Part shown: positions 1 through 5,426 of the stretch, piece by piece | How the letters are laid out: every line of letters begins with the position of its first letter | How positions within the stretch are numbered: the stretch's first letter is position 1 | Source: Anaerolineales bacterium | GTDB lineage: Bacteria > Chloroflexota > Anaerolineae > Epilineales > JAANWY01 | Reading direction: 5' to 3' | Length of the DNA: 12,547 bases | Assembly (NCBI GenBank): GCA_018263655.1 | Contig: JAANWY010000177.1 | Location: 302-12,848 of the forward strand | Notes under the pieces: model-generated | Told to the model about the DNA's origin: nothing | The model's database searches: none | Seen by the model: the letters and a program-made list of their open reading frames with translations, nothing else | Made by a program: the position numbers and the translations under genes

Positions 1-915
1 ATACCACTTCTCCGAGAGTTCAGGCAGTGTGCCATCCGCGCGCATGCCGGCGATGATGTCGTTCAGTTTGGCCACCATCTTGTCCGATGGGCCACGGCCC
101 TTGTCCAGGGAGAAGACCAGCGGCTCGTAGAAGGCCGGCGTGCCCACGAACTTGAGCGGGATGCCGTTCTCGATGGCGTTCTGGATCGTCGGCGCAGCCG
201 ACATCACCGCGTCCAGGCGCACACCATCGCCCAGCGCCAGGTCCTGGATCGCCTCGGCGTCGGTGGAGTAGGGCTTGATTTCAATGCCTGGCGGTGGATC
301 GTATATGATCTCGCCACCGAGGATTTCCAACTCCTCGTTGAGATAGGACTCGTACGTCGTAGCCGTGCCGAGACCGAGCTTCTTACCGGGCAGGTCGGCC
401 GGCGCCTTGATGTGTGTGTTCTGCTGGTGGACGGCGAAGGCGGCCGGCGTGTAGTAGTACGGGTCGGTGAACCACAGGACCTCCGAGCGGGCCTCCGTCG
501 GCGTCATGGAGCCGATGCTGATGTCCCAGCGGCCGCCCCAGTTGGCGCCGACGATGATGTCCCAGTCGGGCGTCACAAATTCGAGCTCGACGCCCAAGCG
601 TTCGGCGACCTCTTCGGCCACGTTGACATCGAAGCCATCGAGCTCGCCATCGTCGTTCAGGAAGCTCTGCGGGGCATAGTTGGGATCGGTCGAGACAACC
701 AGCTTGCCGGCGGACATGACTTCGTCGAGCAAGTCTTGAGGAGCCGGCGCTTCGGCCTCAGCTTCGGTTGGTTCAGGCTCAGCGGGTTCAGCCGCCGGGG
801 GTTCAGTGGGAGCCGGCGCTTGCTGTTGTTGTGGTGGGGATGCACACGCGGCCAGTGCCACAAGAAGTATTGCTGTGACAGTGAAGATCAAGCGAAGTCT
901 TATCTGCTTACTCAT
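1..915 (-). CDS. Polar amino acid ABC transporter, substrate-binding lipoprotein (SBP family 3), 3' end cut off
   Basis: This is a periplasmic or surface-anchored solute receptor that would deliver an amino acid to an ABC importer. The visible 305 codons start at the ATG ending at 915, with an AGGAGG ribosome site 8 nt upstream; the other nearby ATG (920) stops after two codons. Residues 1-24 form a basic, hydrophobic signal peptide ending in a lipobox, LAAC, with the lipidated Cys at 24. A Pro/Glu/Ala/Gln-rich linker follows to about residue 58. Then comes a typical family-3 binding fold: GKLVVSTDPNYAPQSF, DGFDVNVAEEVAERLG, and DISIGSMTPTEARSEVLWFTDPYY. The frame stays open to base 1 (ending LPELSEKWY), so only the last few residues are missing. 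Permease and ATPase genes would be expected beyond the left edge. The exact ligand cannot be told; an amino acid is the family expectation. Confidence 0.93.
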   Translation of the reverse strand, partial: MSKQIRLRLIFTVTAILLVALAACASPPQQQQAPAPTEPPAAEPAEPEPTEAEAEAPAPQDLLDEVMSAGKLVVSTDPNYAPQSFLNDDGELDGFDVNVAEEVAERLGVELEFVTPDWDIIVGANWGGRWDISIGSMTPTEARSEVLWFTDPYYYTPAAFAVHQQNTHIKAPADLPGKKLGLGTATTYESYLNEELEILGGEIIYDPPPGIEIKPYSTDAEAIQDLALGDGVRLDAVMSAAPTIQNAIENGIPLKFVGTPAFYEPLVFSLDKGRGPSDKMVAKLNDIIAGMRADGTLPELSEKWY

Positions 916-1150
916 CTCATTCTCCTCCTAGATCGAAAAACAGGTCTACGGTGTTGGTCAATTGACCCTCTGTCTCAGTATCCAAGACGGTCGATGGTTG
1001 ATGGTCGCGATCACCTCCTTCGTGCAAGATCAATGTGTCGTACGAGGAAGTGGTCGTCCCAGTTAACAGCGAGGTACAGAACGAAAAAAGAGAGGGACGA
1101 TCCGTTGTAGTCACGGGCGTCAATGTTGACGTACGTCAATGTTGACGCGT
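916..1150 (-). other. Long 5' leader of the amino acid transporter transcript
   Basis: This is the predicted leader of about 235 nt. It holds a 12-nt exact complement of the 16S rRNA 3' end (AAGGAGGTGATC on the minus strand, 1020-1009) with no ATG, GTG or TTG at normal distance, and a perfect palindrome GGTCAATTGACC (956-967) made of the same half-sites as the operator array. A 68-codon open frame (1123-917, TTG start) ends just before the real gene, but it has no ribosome site and no recognisable composition. Confidence 0.45.
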
Positions 1151-1155
1151 GTCAA
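1119..1155. promoter_or_regulatory. Operator-like array of five TTGAC/GTCAA half-sites
   Basis: Five half-sites lie at 1119-1123, 1126-1130, 1135-1139, 1142-1146 and 1151-1155, alternating GTCAA and TTGAC with gaps of 2, 4, 2 and 4 bp, so the unit repeats every 16 bp. The central TTGACGTACGTCAA is a perfect 14-bp palindrome. The array covers the predicted start site and early leader of the minus-strand promoter, where a dimeric repressor would block transcription. The regulator is not encoded in the window. Confidence 0.65.
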
Positions 1156-1156
1156 T

Positions 1157-1185
1157 ATTATAGATACCCTGCGTACACGTGTCAA
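1157..1185 (-). promoter_or_regulatory. Consensus sigma-70 promoter for the amino acid transporter gene
   Basis: On the minus strand a perfect -35 box TTGACA (1185-1180) and a perfect -10 box TATAAT (1162-1157) are separated by exactly 17 bp. The predicted transcription start is near 1150, giving a leader of about 235 nt before the gene at 915. A promoter this strong normally needs a repressor, and the operator-like repeats just downstream fit that. Confidence 0.85.
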
Positions 1186-1376
1186 GACTGGAGCCCCCCC
1201 TCAGCGACGACTTGCTGGACCTCGTCGAGTCGAAGGTCGTGGCCTCGCGCTACGAGCTGGAGACGCGGGTGTTGCACGCCGGCCGCTGCCCCCTCAAACG
1301 GCATGAGGCAGAGATCAATAAGGCAAGGCTTGCCAATGCGGAGAAGGGAAAGATGCTGTATGAAGGCGCAGGCTGA
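1164..1376 (+). pseudogene. Gene remnant; C-terminal part resembles a minimal nucleotidyltransferase tail
   Basis: The frame is open from 1164 to a TGA at 1374-1376. It reads as protein-like sequence: LSDDLLDLVESKVVASRYE early and ARLANAEKGKMLYEGAG at the end. The last stretch looks like the C-terminus of MNT-type nucleotidyltransferases, which often end in a charged helix and a G-x-LYE motif. No ribosome site or N-terminal catalytic GSxxxG motif is visible, and the only start (GTG at 1179) lies over the -35 box of the opposing promoter. It is most likely a truncated fragment. The family guess is weak. Confidence 0.35.
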
Positions 1377-1437
1377 ACGCTGTCACCAGTTTGCGCTGGA
1401 GGATTTGCGCGTGGCCAAGCTTGCCATGCCGGGTAGT
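1360..1437 (+). pseudogene. HEPN-like N-terminal fragment
   Basis: An ATG at 1360 overlaps the end of the preceding remnant in another frame, as in MNT-HEPN gene pairs. The first 26 codons include HQFALEDLRVAKLAMPG, which matches the start of HEPN-domain proteins (a helix with A-x-EDL-x-VA). Protein-like sequence then stops abruptly: the frame continues to 1563 with low-complexity, non-coding composition, so the rest of the domain is gone. HEPN identity is a family-pattern judgement from a short stretch. Confidence 0.4.
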
Positions 1438-1607
1438 GACGCTGGCGTTGGTAGAGTTGGCCAGGCGAGACAAGTTTCCACCGGATCACGAGCGCGATCC
1501 GGTGAGCGAAGTGGTGGTTGTGCACACGGCTGGCCAGGCCTCAGATATCCAGGTTGCTGTTGAGACACTGGATGAGGCTTTCGCCACGGACTCGCGCTTG
1601 AGGTATC
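1436..1607 (+). pseudogene. Unrecognised gene fragment truncated by an IS end
   Basis: Starting about GTG 1436, frame 2 reads as a plausible protein (VTLALVELARRDKF, then SEVVVVHTAGQASDIQVAV and LDEAFATDSRLRYR). At 1608 it runs straight into the terminal repeat of an insertion element, and the frame ends at 1687 inside that element. I do not recognise the family. It may be a frameshifted continuation of the fragment before it or a separate gene tail. Confidence 0.3.
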
Positions 1608-1790
1608 GTAACCGTTCAGGAGGTATCAGGACTAGAGGTCCCCCCCAAAGTTCTTTGGGTAAAGCTACGTCAGCGCGAAGTCCTTGAGAGCGTCAAGCCG
1701 TCTCTTCAGATCGGCTGCCGTGAATTTCCAACTGAAAGGCTGGGCGGTTTCCTGGTAGTAGTCTTGGAAGTCGAAATTGTAACGCAATAT
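1608..1790 (-). mobile_element. Truncated insertion sequence, right end with IS630-like transposase tail
   Basis: The outer end at 1608 begins GTAACCGTTCAGGAGG. Its first 28 bases match the left end of the 201-bp element at 9760 with a single mismatch, which marks it as an element terminus. About 57 bp inward, the minus strand encodes a transposase C-terminus (1665-1790). The other end of the element is missing, replaced by the cysteine-rich gene region, so this is a dead fragment. Confidence 0.6.
1665..1790 (-). pseudogene. IS630-like transposase, C-terminal fragment
   Basis: The minus strand reads FDFQDYYQETAQPFSWKFT followed by ADLKRRLDALKDF and a TAG stop (1667-1665). IS630/Tc1-mariner transposases commonly end in a YYN-x-TA-x-PF-x-W-x-FT motif plus a short basic helix, and this fragment fits. 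Only about 41 codons remain; an in-frame TGA at 1793-1791, which is the stop of the neighbouring cysteine-rich gene, closes it upstream. There is no start codon and no catalytic DDE residue, so it cannot function. Confidence 0.55.
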
Positions 1791-2105
1791 TCACCCACGC
1801 GTGAACTCGTGGCAATGACCACAGCCGATCTTCGGCTCATCTACCTCGCAAACATACTCGATGCAATATGCGCCGACTTCGACCCGTTTAAAAATGCCGA
1901 ACCGCCGGCCCACCCGAGCTTCGAGTCGCAAATTCGGACAACCATTCGCCCGCACAATGCCGGGTACCGGACAATCCTCACACAACGATGGCTGCCACGG
2001 CTCCGAGTTTGGGTTTCGCTTGATCAGCCGGCATTCTTGCATATCGCGGCCGCGGTAGTAGTCCTCATAATAAAATGGGCACTCGGTGCCCGCTGGTGTC
2101 CTCAT
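1791..2105 (-). CDS. Small cysteine-rich conserved-type hypothetical protein (probable metal binder)
   Basis: This is a 104-residue soluble protein with nine cysteines at 9, 25, 42, 45, 56, 81, 86, 95 and 98. Two are CxxC pairs (LCEDC, GCGHC) with a nearby His at 97 and 99, which suggests zinc or an iron-sulfur cluster. No membrane segment or signal peptide is visible. The ATG at 2105 is preceded by a purine-rich GAGAGGG about 9 nt away. The composition (W37, NGCP, RLEARV) is protein-like, unlike the opposite-strand frame over the same bases. The stop codon abuts a transposase fragment in the same frame, so the original C-terminus may have been altered. Function is unknown. Confidence 0.6.
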   Translation of the reverse strand: MRTPAGTECPFYYEDYYRGRDMQECRLIKRNPNSEPWQPSLCEDCPVPGIVRANGCPNLRLEARVGRRFGIFKRVEVGAYCIEYVCEVDEPKIGCGHCHEFTRG

Positions 2106-2257
2106 TCAGTCAACCCTCTCGACCTCGACCCACTCACTTCACCAAGCCTGCCGTTAGATTATAACAGCCAGGCCCCACCGACGCAAACCAACCCTTTCGA
2201 CCGGCAGACGCTCGATAAGGCACGCAGGTAGACATTCTGTTAGATGCATGACGGTTA

Positions 2258-2282
2258 TTGCCTGCAACAAGTTGCAGCGTCC
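2258..2282 (+). repeat. 25-bp inverted repeat, left copy
   Basis: This segment is the exact reverse complement of 3870-3894. The core CTGCAACAAGTTGCAG is itself a near-perfect palindrome. The pair brackets the M50 protease gene and its promoter. Confidence 0.8.
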
Positions 2283-2286
2283 AGTA

Positions 2287-2384
2287 GGGTGCGCGAAAGA
2301 GTTGTCACAGATATGCCCAAACACGCCAGATAGGGCCGTATTGGCCCTATAATGACGGTTCTATGACAACTTTTTCGTGCACCC
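2287..2384. mobile_element. 98-bp MITE with 9-bp target duplication
   Basis: The ends are inverted repeats of about 21 bp, GGGTGC(G/A)CGAAA(G/A)AGTTGTCA, with two mismatches. The element is flanked on both sides by CGTCCAGTA (2278-2286 and 2385-2393), a perfect 9-bp target-site duplication. The centre holds a smaller hairpin, ATAGGGCC / GGCCCTAT. It has no coding capacity, so it must depend on a transposase elsewhere. The transposase family is not identified. Confidence 0.8.
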
Positions 2385-2400
2385 CGTCCAGTAGCTAGTT

Positions 2401-2429
2401 TTGACACGCGCCCCTGCTTCTGGTATCAT
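2401..2429 (+). promoter_or_regulatory. Sigma-70 promoter for the M50 protease gene
   Basis: A perfect -35 TTGACA (2401-2406) is followed after exactly 17 bp by TATCAT (2424-2429), one base from the -10 consensus. The predicted start is near 2437, leaving a leader of about 210 nt that carries a long hairpin element. Confidence 0.75.
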
Positions 2430-2469
2430 CCTCTCGTACTCTTGGACCCACTCATCCCGACTGAATACT

Positions 2470-2612
2470 CAATGTCATTAAGTTAGGAGCGAGAAGGTGA
2501 CCGGCACTTGTGAGATCAGGTACAAATTGTAGTCATCTGCGGGTAGCACAGGTGCCTGCCACCCGTAATTTGACGTGGAAGTGCCGGTCACCTGGCTTAT
2601 CTTAATGGCATT
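2470..2612. mobile_element. 143-bp inverted-repeat element (MITE-like) inside the M50 leader
   Basis: The arms are AATG(T/C)CATTAAG at the tips and a perfect 15-bp inner stem AGGTGACCGGCACTT (2495-2509) / its complement (2579-2593). Inner pairs CAAATT/AATTTG and CGGGT/ACCCG extend the fold. An 11-bp direct repeat, GACTGAATACT, flanks it at 2459-2469 and 2613-2623, and could be a target duplication, although that word also belongs to local heptad arrays. Transcribed from 2437, it would fold into one long hairpin upstream of the M50 start. Confidence 0.7.
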
Positions 2613-2635
2613 GACTGAATACTGGTTACTGAACA

Positions 2636-2648
2636 TGAGGTCACCTCA
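2636..2648 (+). promoter_or_regulatory. Ribosome site of the M50 gene inside a palindrome
   Basis: TGAGGTCACCTCA is a perfect 6+6 palindrome around one central base, ending one base before the ATG. It contains the GAGG Shine-Dalgarno core (2637-2640, 8 nt from the start). The loop is too tight for a stable RNA hairpin, so a DNA-binding site or a coincidence is also possible. Confidence 0.45.
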
Positions 2649-3782
2649 ATGTCTTGGGAATCACCGTTTGAAACGAATGTTGTTATGTTGCTTCGAGATG
2701 CCGTGGAGGATGTCTTCGTGGTACGCGACATCACCACCGGCACGACACAGCCGCGCGGCATTTTCGGACAGCAAGAGACGAAGAACACTGTCCGTCTGCG
2801 CGGCGACCTGTTAGCGCCGGCTGACGAAGCCCATGACACCATATCGCCGCGCTTCAACAATCTGGGCTACACCACGCTCTTCCGGCGCAGTGAAGAGGCC
2901 GACGTGATCCTCGCCGTGCCCGGCGAGTTACCGCGCAGTCAGGCACGCCCACTACTGGCCGGCATCCTGTTCACTGCGACGGTGCTGTCGTGCCTGTTTG
3001 CCGGCATCATGAACGAACCCGCTATCATGGCCGATGGCTTTCAGGTGTGGGACCTTATACACGGCTGGCCATTTGCCCTCAGCCTGCTAACTATTCTGGC
3101 TGCCCACGAGCTGGGCCACTACTTCGCAGCCCGGTACTACAACACGGCTGTGAGTCTCCCCTACTTCATCCCATTCCCGCTCAGCCCGCTGGGCACCATG
3201 GGAGCTGTGATCAACATGAAGGCTCCGCCGGCCAACCGCCGTCAGCTTCTGGCCATCGCCGCCGCCGGCCCCATTGCGGGGTTCGTGCTGGCCGTCCCCA
3301 TCCTCCTCATCGGCCTGGTGCTGTCCCAACTCGAGCCCCTTCCGCCAGGCGGCTACATGATGGAGGGCAACAACCTGCTGTACGCCGGCCTCAAGTTTCT
3401 CGTCTTCGGTAAGCTCCTCCCCAGCGGAGGTGAAGACGTATTCCTGCATCAGGTAGCCTTTGCCGGCTGGGCGGGCCTGCTGGTCACGGGCCTCAACCTG
3501 CTGCCCGCCGGCACGCTTGACGGTGGACACATCATCTACGCCCTGGCCGGCGACAACGCCAAGAAGCTCACCTGGCCCATCATCGCCCTGCTACTCGCGC
3601 TCAGCTTCGTCTGGAACGGTTGGCTGCTGTGGGCCGGGCTACTCTTCTTCTTCGGCCGCCGCCACGCTGTGCCGCTGAACAACATCACGCAACTTGGTGA
3701 CGTCGGACGGTTCATCGCGATTGCCGTCATCATCGTCTTCATCCTCACCTTTACACCGATCCCCCTGACCATCGTGCCCTAG
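2649..3782 (+). CDS. M50 (site-2 type) zinc metalloprotease, EGY-like membrane protease
   Basis: This is an intramembrane zinc protease of 377 residues. A soluble N-terminal domain of about 98 residues (VRLRGDLL...ISPRFNNLGYTTLFRR...VILAVPGE) is followed by about six to eight hydrophobic segments. The zinc motif HELGH sits at 153-157 and the third ligand motif NLLPAGTLDGG at 283-293. The stretch SLPYFIPFPLSPLGTMGAV and AAAGPIAGF (205-213) resemble the EGY/plastid-type branch rather than RseP: no PDZ domain is visible. All expected catalytic residues are present. The start is supported by GAGG 8 nt upstream. It has its own promoter (2401-2429) and a 237-bp gap to the next gene, so it need not share the signalling operon, although a role in releasing a membrane-bound regulator is possible. 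Confidence 0.92.
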   Translation: MSWESPFETNVVMLLRDAVEDVFVVRDITTGTTQPRGIFGQQETKNTVRLRGDLLAPADEAHDTISPRFNNLGYTTLFRRSEEADVILAVPGELPRSQARPLLAGILFTATVLSCLFAGIMNEPAIMADGFQVWDLIHGWPFALSLLTILAAHELGHYFAARYYNTAVSLPYFIPFPLSPLGTMGAVINMKAPPANRRQLLAIAAAGPIAGFVLAVPILLIGLVLSQLEPLPPGGYMMEGNNLLYAGLKFLVFGKLLPSGGEDVFLHQVAFAGWAGLLVTGLNLLPAGTLDGGHIIYALAGDNAKKLTWPIIALLLALSFVWNGWLLWAGLLFFFGRRHAVPLNNITQLGDVGRFIAIAVIIVFILTFTPIPLTIVP

Positions 3783-3869
3783 ACTGATCAGCCGGCTCCG
3801 CGCAAAGGCGGCGAAATCACGCCCTCGAACCCTTCGTCAGGCTCAGGACGTCGCAAGTTCGAGCGTCCA

Positions 3870-3894
3870 GGACGCTGCAACTTGTTGCAGGCAA
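3870..3894 (-). repeat. 25-bp inverted repeat, right copy
   Basis: This is the exact reverse complement of 2258-2282. Just before it, AGCGTCC-A-GGACGCT (3862-3876) makes a second small hairpin, and CTGCAACTTGTTGCAG makes a third. There is no T-run, so it is not a classic terminator, but it could still serve as a 3' hairpin for the M50 transcript. Confidence 0.75.
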
Positions 3895-3931
3895 CAGGCC
3901 ATCATGTAGCAGAAAGTCCGCCTACGCACCT

Positions 3932-3955
3932 CATTCTAGAATGTCTGCTAGACAG
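3932..3955. promoter_or_regulatory. Two adjoining palindromes upstream of the PP2C gene
   Basis: CATTCTAGAATG (3932-3943) is a perfect 12-bp palindrome and TGTCTgctAGACA (3943-3955) follows at once, sharing one base. They lie 65-90 bp before the PP2C start. A TTGACT at 3959-3964 could be a -35 box, but I see no good -10 at the right spacing. The rest of 3783-4019 holds interspersed repeat words, including one shared with the 9760 element (GGCTCAGGACGTCGC), and no gene. Confidence 0.3.
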
Positions 3956-4019
3956 GTCTTGACTTTCGAAACAGGCCCTGAGACTTTCACAGCCAACTTG
4001 CGTAGAGTCATACAGAGAC

Positions 4020-5276
4020 ATGGAATGCCCAAATTGCCAAGCCAGTAACCGAAGCGGCGCACGATTTTGCGCGACGTGTGGCAGCCAGTTGCCTGAGACC
4101 GAATCCCAGGCAGCCGCGGAGCCCGAGCCCCAACACCCTGAATTAGCGGTCGAGTGCGAGGCGTCGCCAGAGGAGCAACGGACCCCCCTGCCGGCCGGCG
4201 CCGTGCTGGCCGAGCGATACGAGATCGTAGCGTTGGTGTCGACTGAATCCGAGGGCAATGTGTACGTTGCGCTGGATTTGGCGCGCTGCGCCGTGTGCGG
4301 CTTCGACGATAACGCACCAGACGACGAATTCTGCGCCAATTGCGGTGCCGCGCTAGACTCGCCACCGCAGTGCGAGATCCGTGAGCAGGCGGAGCCGGCT
4401 GCGCCCGGGACTGATGCCAAGTTCGATGCCGATGGACGGACCTACGCCGTGATCGCCCATGAAGCAGCTCCCCCCGAAGACGATACTGCGCCGGCCGGCC
4501 GTCAATCTACCCGGCTGAACTGGGCAGCACAGACAGACGTGGGCCAGGTGCGCGAACTGAACGAGGACTACGTCGACGCCCACGTGTACGCTTCGCATGC
4601 CGGCCCCACCATGGGGCTATTCGTCGTGGCCGACGGCGTAGGTGGGCAGGCGGCCGGCGAGGTAGCCAGCCAACTGGCCACCCACATCATCTGGGAGGCG
4701 ATCCGCGAAACCGTCTGGCGGCCGGCGATGCAGGGCGAGCGTGTACTGCCGGAGACCATCGAAGCGCGGCTGGGGGAAGCGGTCCAAGCGGCGAACCAGG
4801 CCGTCTACCAGCAGCGCACAGAGCAGCACAACGACATGAGCACCACCGTCACGCTGGCGCTGGTCTGCGACACCATCGCCGTGATCGCCAACGTGGGCGA
4901 CAGTCGCACCTACCGCTGGAACGCCGATGGATTGCGGCAATTGACCGTCGATCATTCACTGGTTCAGAGCTTGATCGATGCCGGCGAGATCGAACCCGAC
5001 GGTGTCTATACGCACCCGCAGCGAAACATCATCTATCGTTCCGTTGGAGACCGACCCCGAATCGAAGTCGACACGTTCGTGGAAGAGCTGGCGCCTGGAG
5101 ACCGGCTGCTCTTGTGCAGCGACGGCCTGTGGGAGATGGCCCGCGGCGACGGCATCGAAGAAATCCTGCTGCGCGAACCCGACCCGCAGCGAGCGTGCGA
5201 AGCCCTCGTCGAGCGGGCGAACCTGGCCGGCGGCAGCGATAACATCTCGGCGATAGTAGTGAATGTATCTTCATGA
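4020..5276 (+). CDS. PP2C-type protein phosphatase with two N-terminal zinc ribbons
   Basis: This is a metal-dependent Ser/Thr phosphatase of 418 residues, predicted cytosolic. A first zinc ribbon uses C3, C6, C17 and C20 and a second uses C90, C93, C105 and C108. Between them, residues 59-87 (ERYEIVAL...EGNVYVALDL) look like the first strands of a protein kinase N-lobe, but the glycine loop is eroded and the rest of a kinase is absent. The PP2C domain runs from about 166: R178/NED 181-183, DGVGG 205-209, STT 274-276, GDSR 293-296, SDGL 367-370 and DN 407-408, so the metal ligands are all present. The start is fixed by the ribbon at residue 3, although only a weak purine run precedes it. It leads the PP2C-VWA-FHA cluster. 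Substrates are unknown; the FHA neighbour suggests a phosphothreonine circuit. Confidence 0.93.
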   Translation: MECPNCQASNRSGARFCATCGSQLPETESQAAAEPEPQHPELAVECEASPEEQRTPLPAGAVLAERYEIVALVSTESEGNVYVALDLARCAVCGFDDNAPDDEFCANCGAALDSPPQCEIREQAEPAAPGTDAKFDADGRTYAVIAHEAAPPEDDTAPAGRQSTRLNWAAQTDVGQVRELNEDYVDAHVYASHAGPTMGLFVVADGVGGQAAGEVASQLATHIIWEAIRETVWRPAMQGERVLPETIEARLGEAVQAANQAVYQQRTEQHNDMSTTVTLALVCDTIAVIANVGDSRTYRWNADGLRQLTVDHSLVQSLIDAGEIEPDGVYTHPQRNIIYRSVGDRPRIEVDTFVEELAPGDRLLLCSDGLWEMARGDGIEEILLREPDPQRACEALVERANLAGGSDNISAIVVNVSS

Positions 5277-5333
5277 GTGACCAGTAGACAGTGACCAGTA
5301 GACAGTGACCAGTAGACAGTGATCAGTAAACAG
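5276..5333 (+). repeat. CAGTNNN heptad array after the PP2C stop
   Basis: About eight heptads run in strict 7-bp phase, mostly alternating CAGTGAC and CAGTAGA, beginning at the PP2C stop codon. The array is complementary in word to the ACTGNNN array at 5365-5411, so the intergenic RNA can fold into many alternative stems. Confidence 0.8.
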
Positions 5334-5364
5334 CCCTCAAAAAGAACGGCGCCGGTTACCGAAT

Positions 5365-5411
5365 ACTGTTCACTGACCACTGAATACTGCCCACTGATCA
5401 CTGAACACTGG
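5365..5411 (+). repeat. ACTGNNN heptad array ahead of the VWA ribosome site
   Basis: Six full heptads and part of a seventh run in 7-bp phase, ending 4 nt before the GGGAGG ribosome site of the VWA gene. The three variable bases differ between units (TTC, ACC, AAT, CCC, ATC, AAC). The word is the reverse complement of that in the preceding array. Confidence 0.8.
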
Positions 5412-5426
5412 AACGGGAGGGACTCA

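Noticed and set aside
412..1110. Plus-strand frame of 232 codons
   Set aside because: It is antisense to the solute-binding lipoprotein and its leader; the product is Arg/Gly-rich with no domain, and the minus-strand gene has a signal peptide, lipobox and clear family sequence.
917..1123. Leader peptide ahead of the amino acid transporter
   Set aside because: It needs a TTG start inside the operator array with no ribosome site, and shows no run of amino acid codons typical of attenuators.
1764..2231. Plus-strand frame of 155 codons
   Set aside because: It overlaps the cysteine-rich minus-strand gene and reads through a transposase scar; its sequence shows no family pattern, whereas the minus strand has a start, ribosome site and ordered cysteines.
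3862..3894. Rho-independent terminator after the M50 gene
   Set aside because: Good hairpins are present but no T-run follows either of them on the plus strand.
5276..5333. CRISPR array
   Set aside because: Units are 7 bp (14 bp as pairs) with no unique spacers and no cas genes.
5319..5426. Longer N-terminus for the VWA protein
   Set aside because: The extension would translate the ACTGNNN array; the ATG at 5427 has a good ribosome site and matches the start of the domain.
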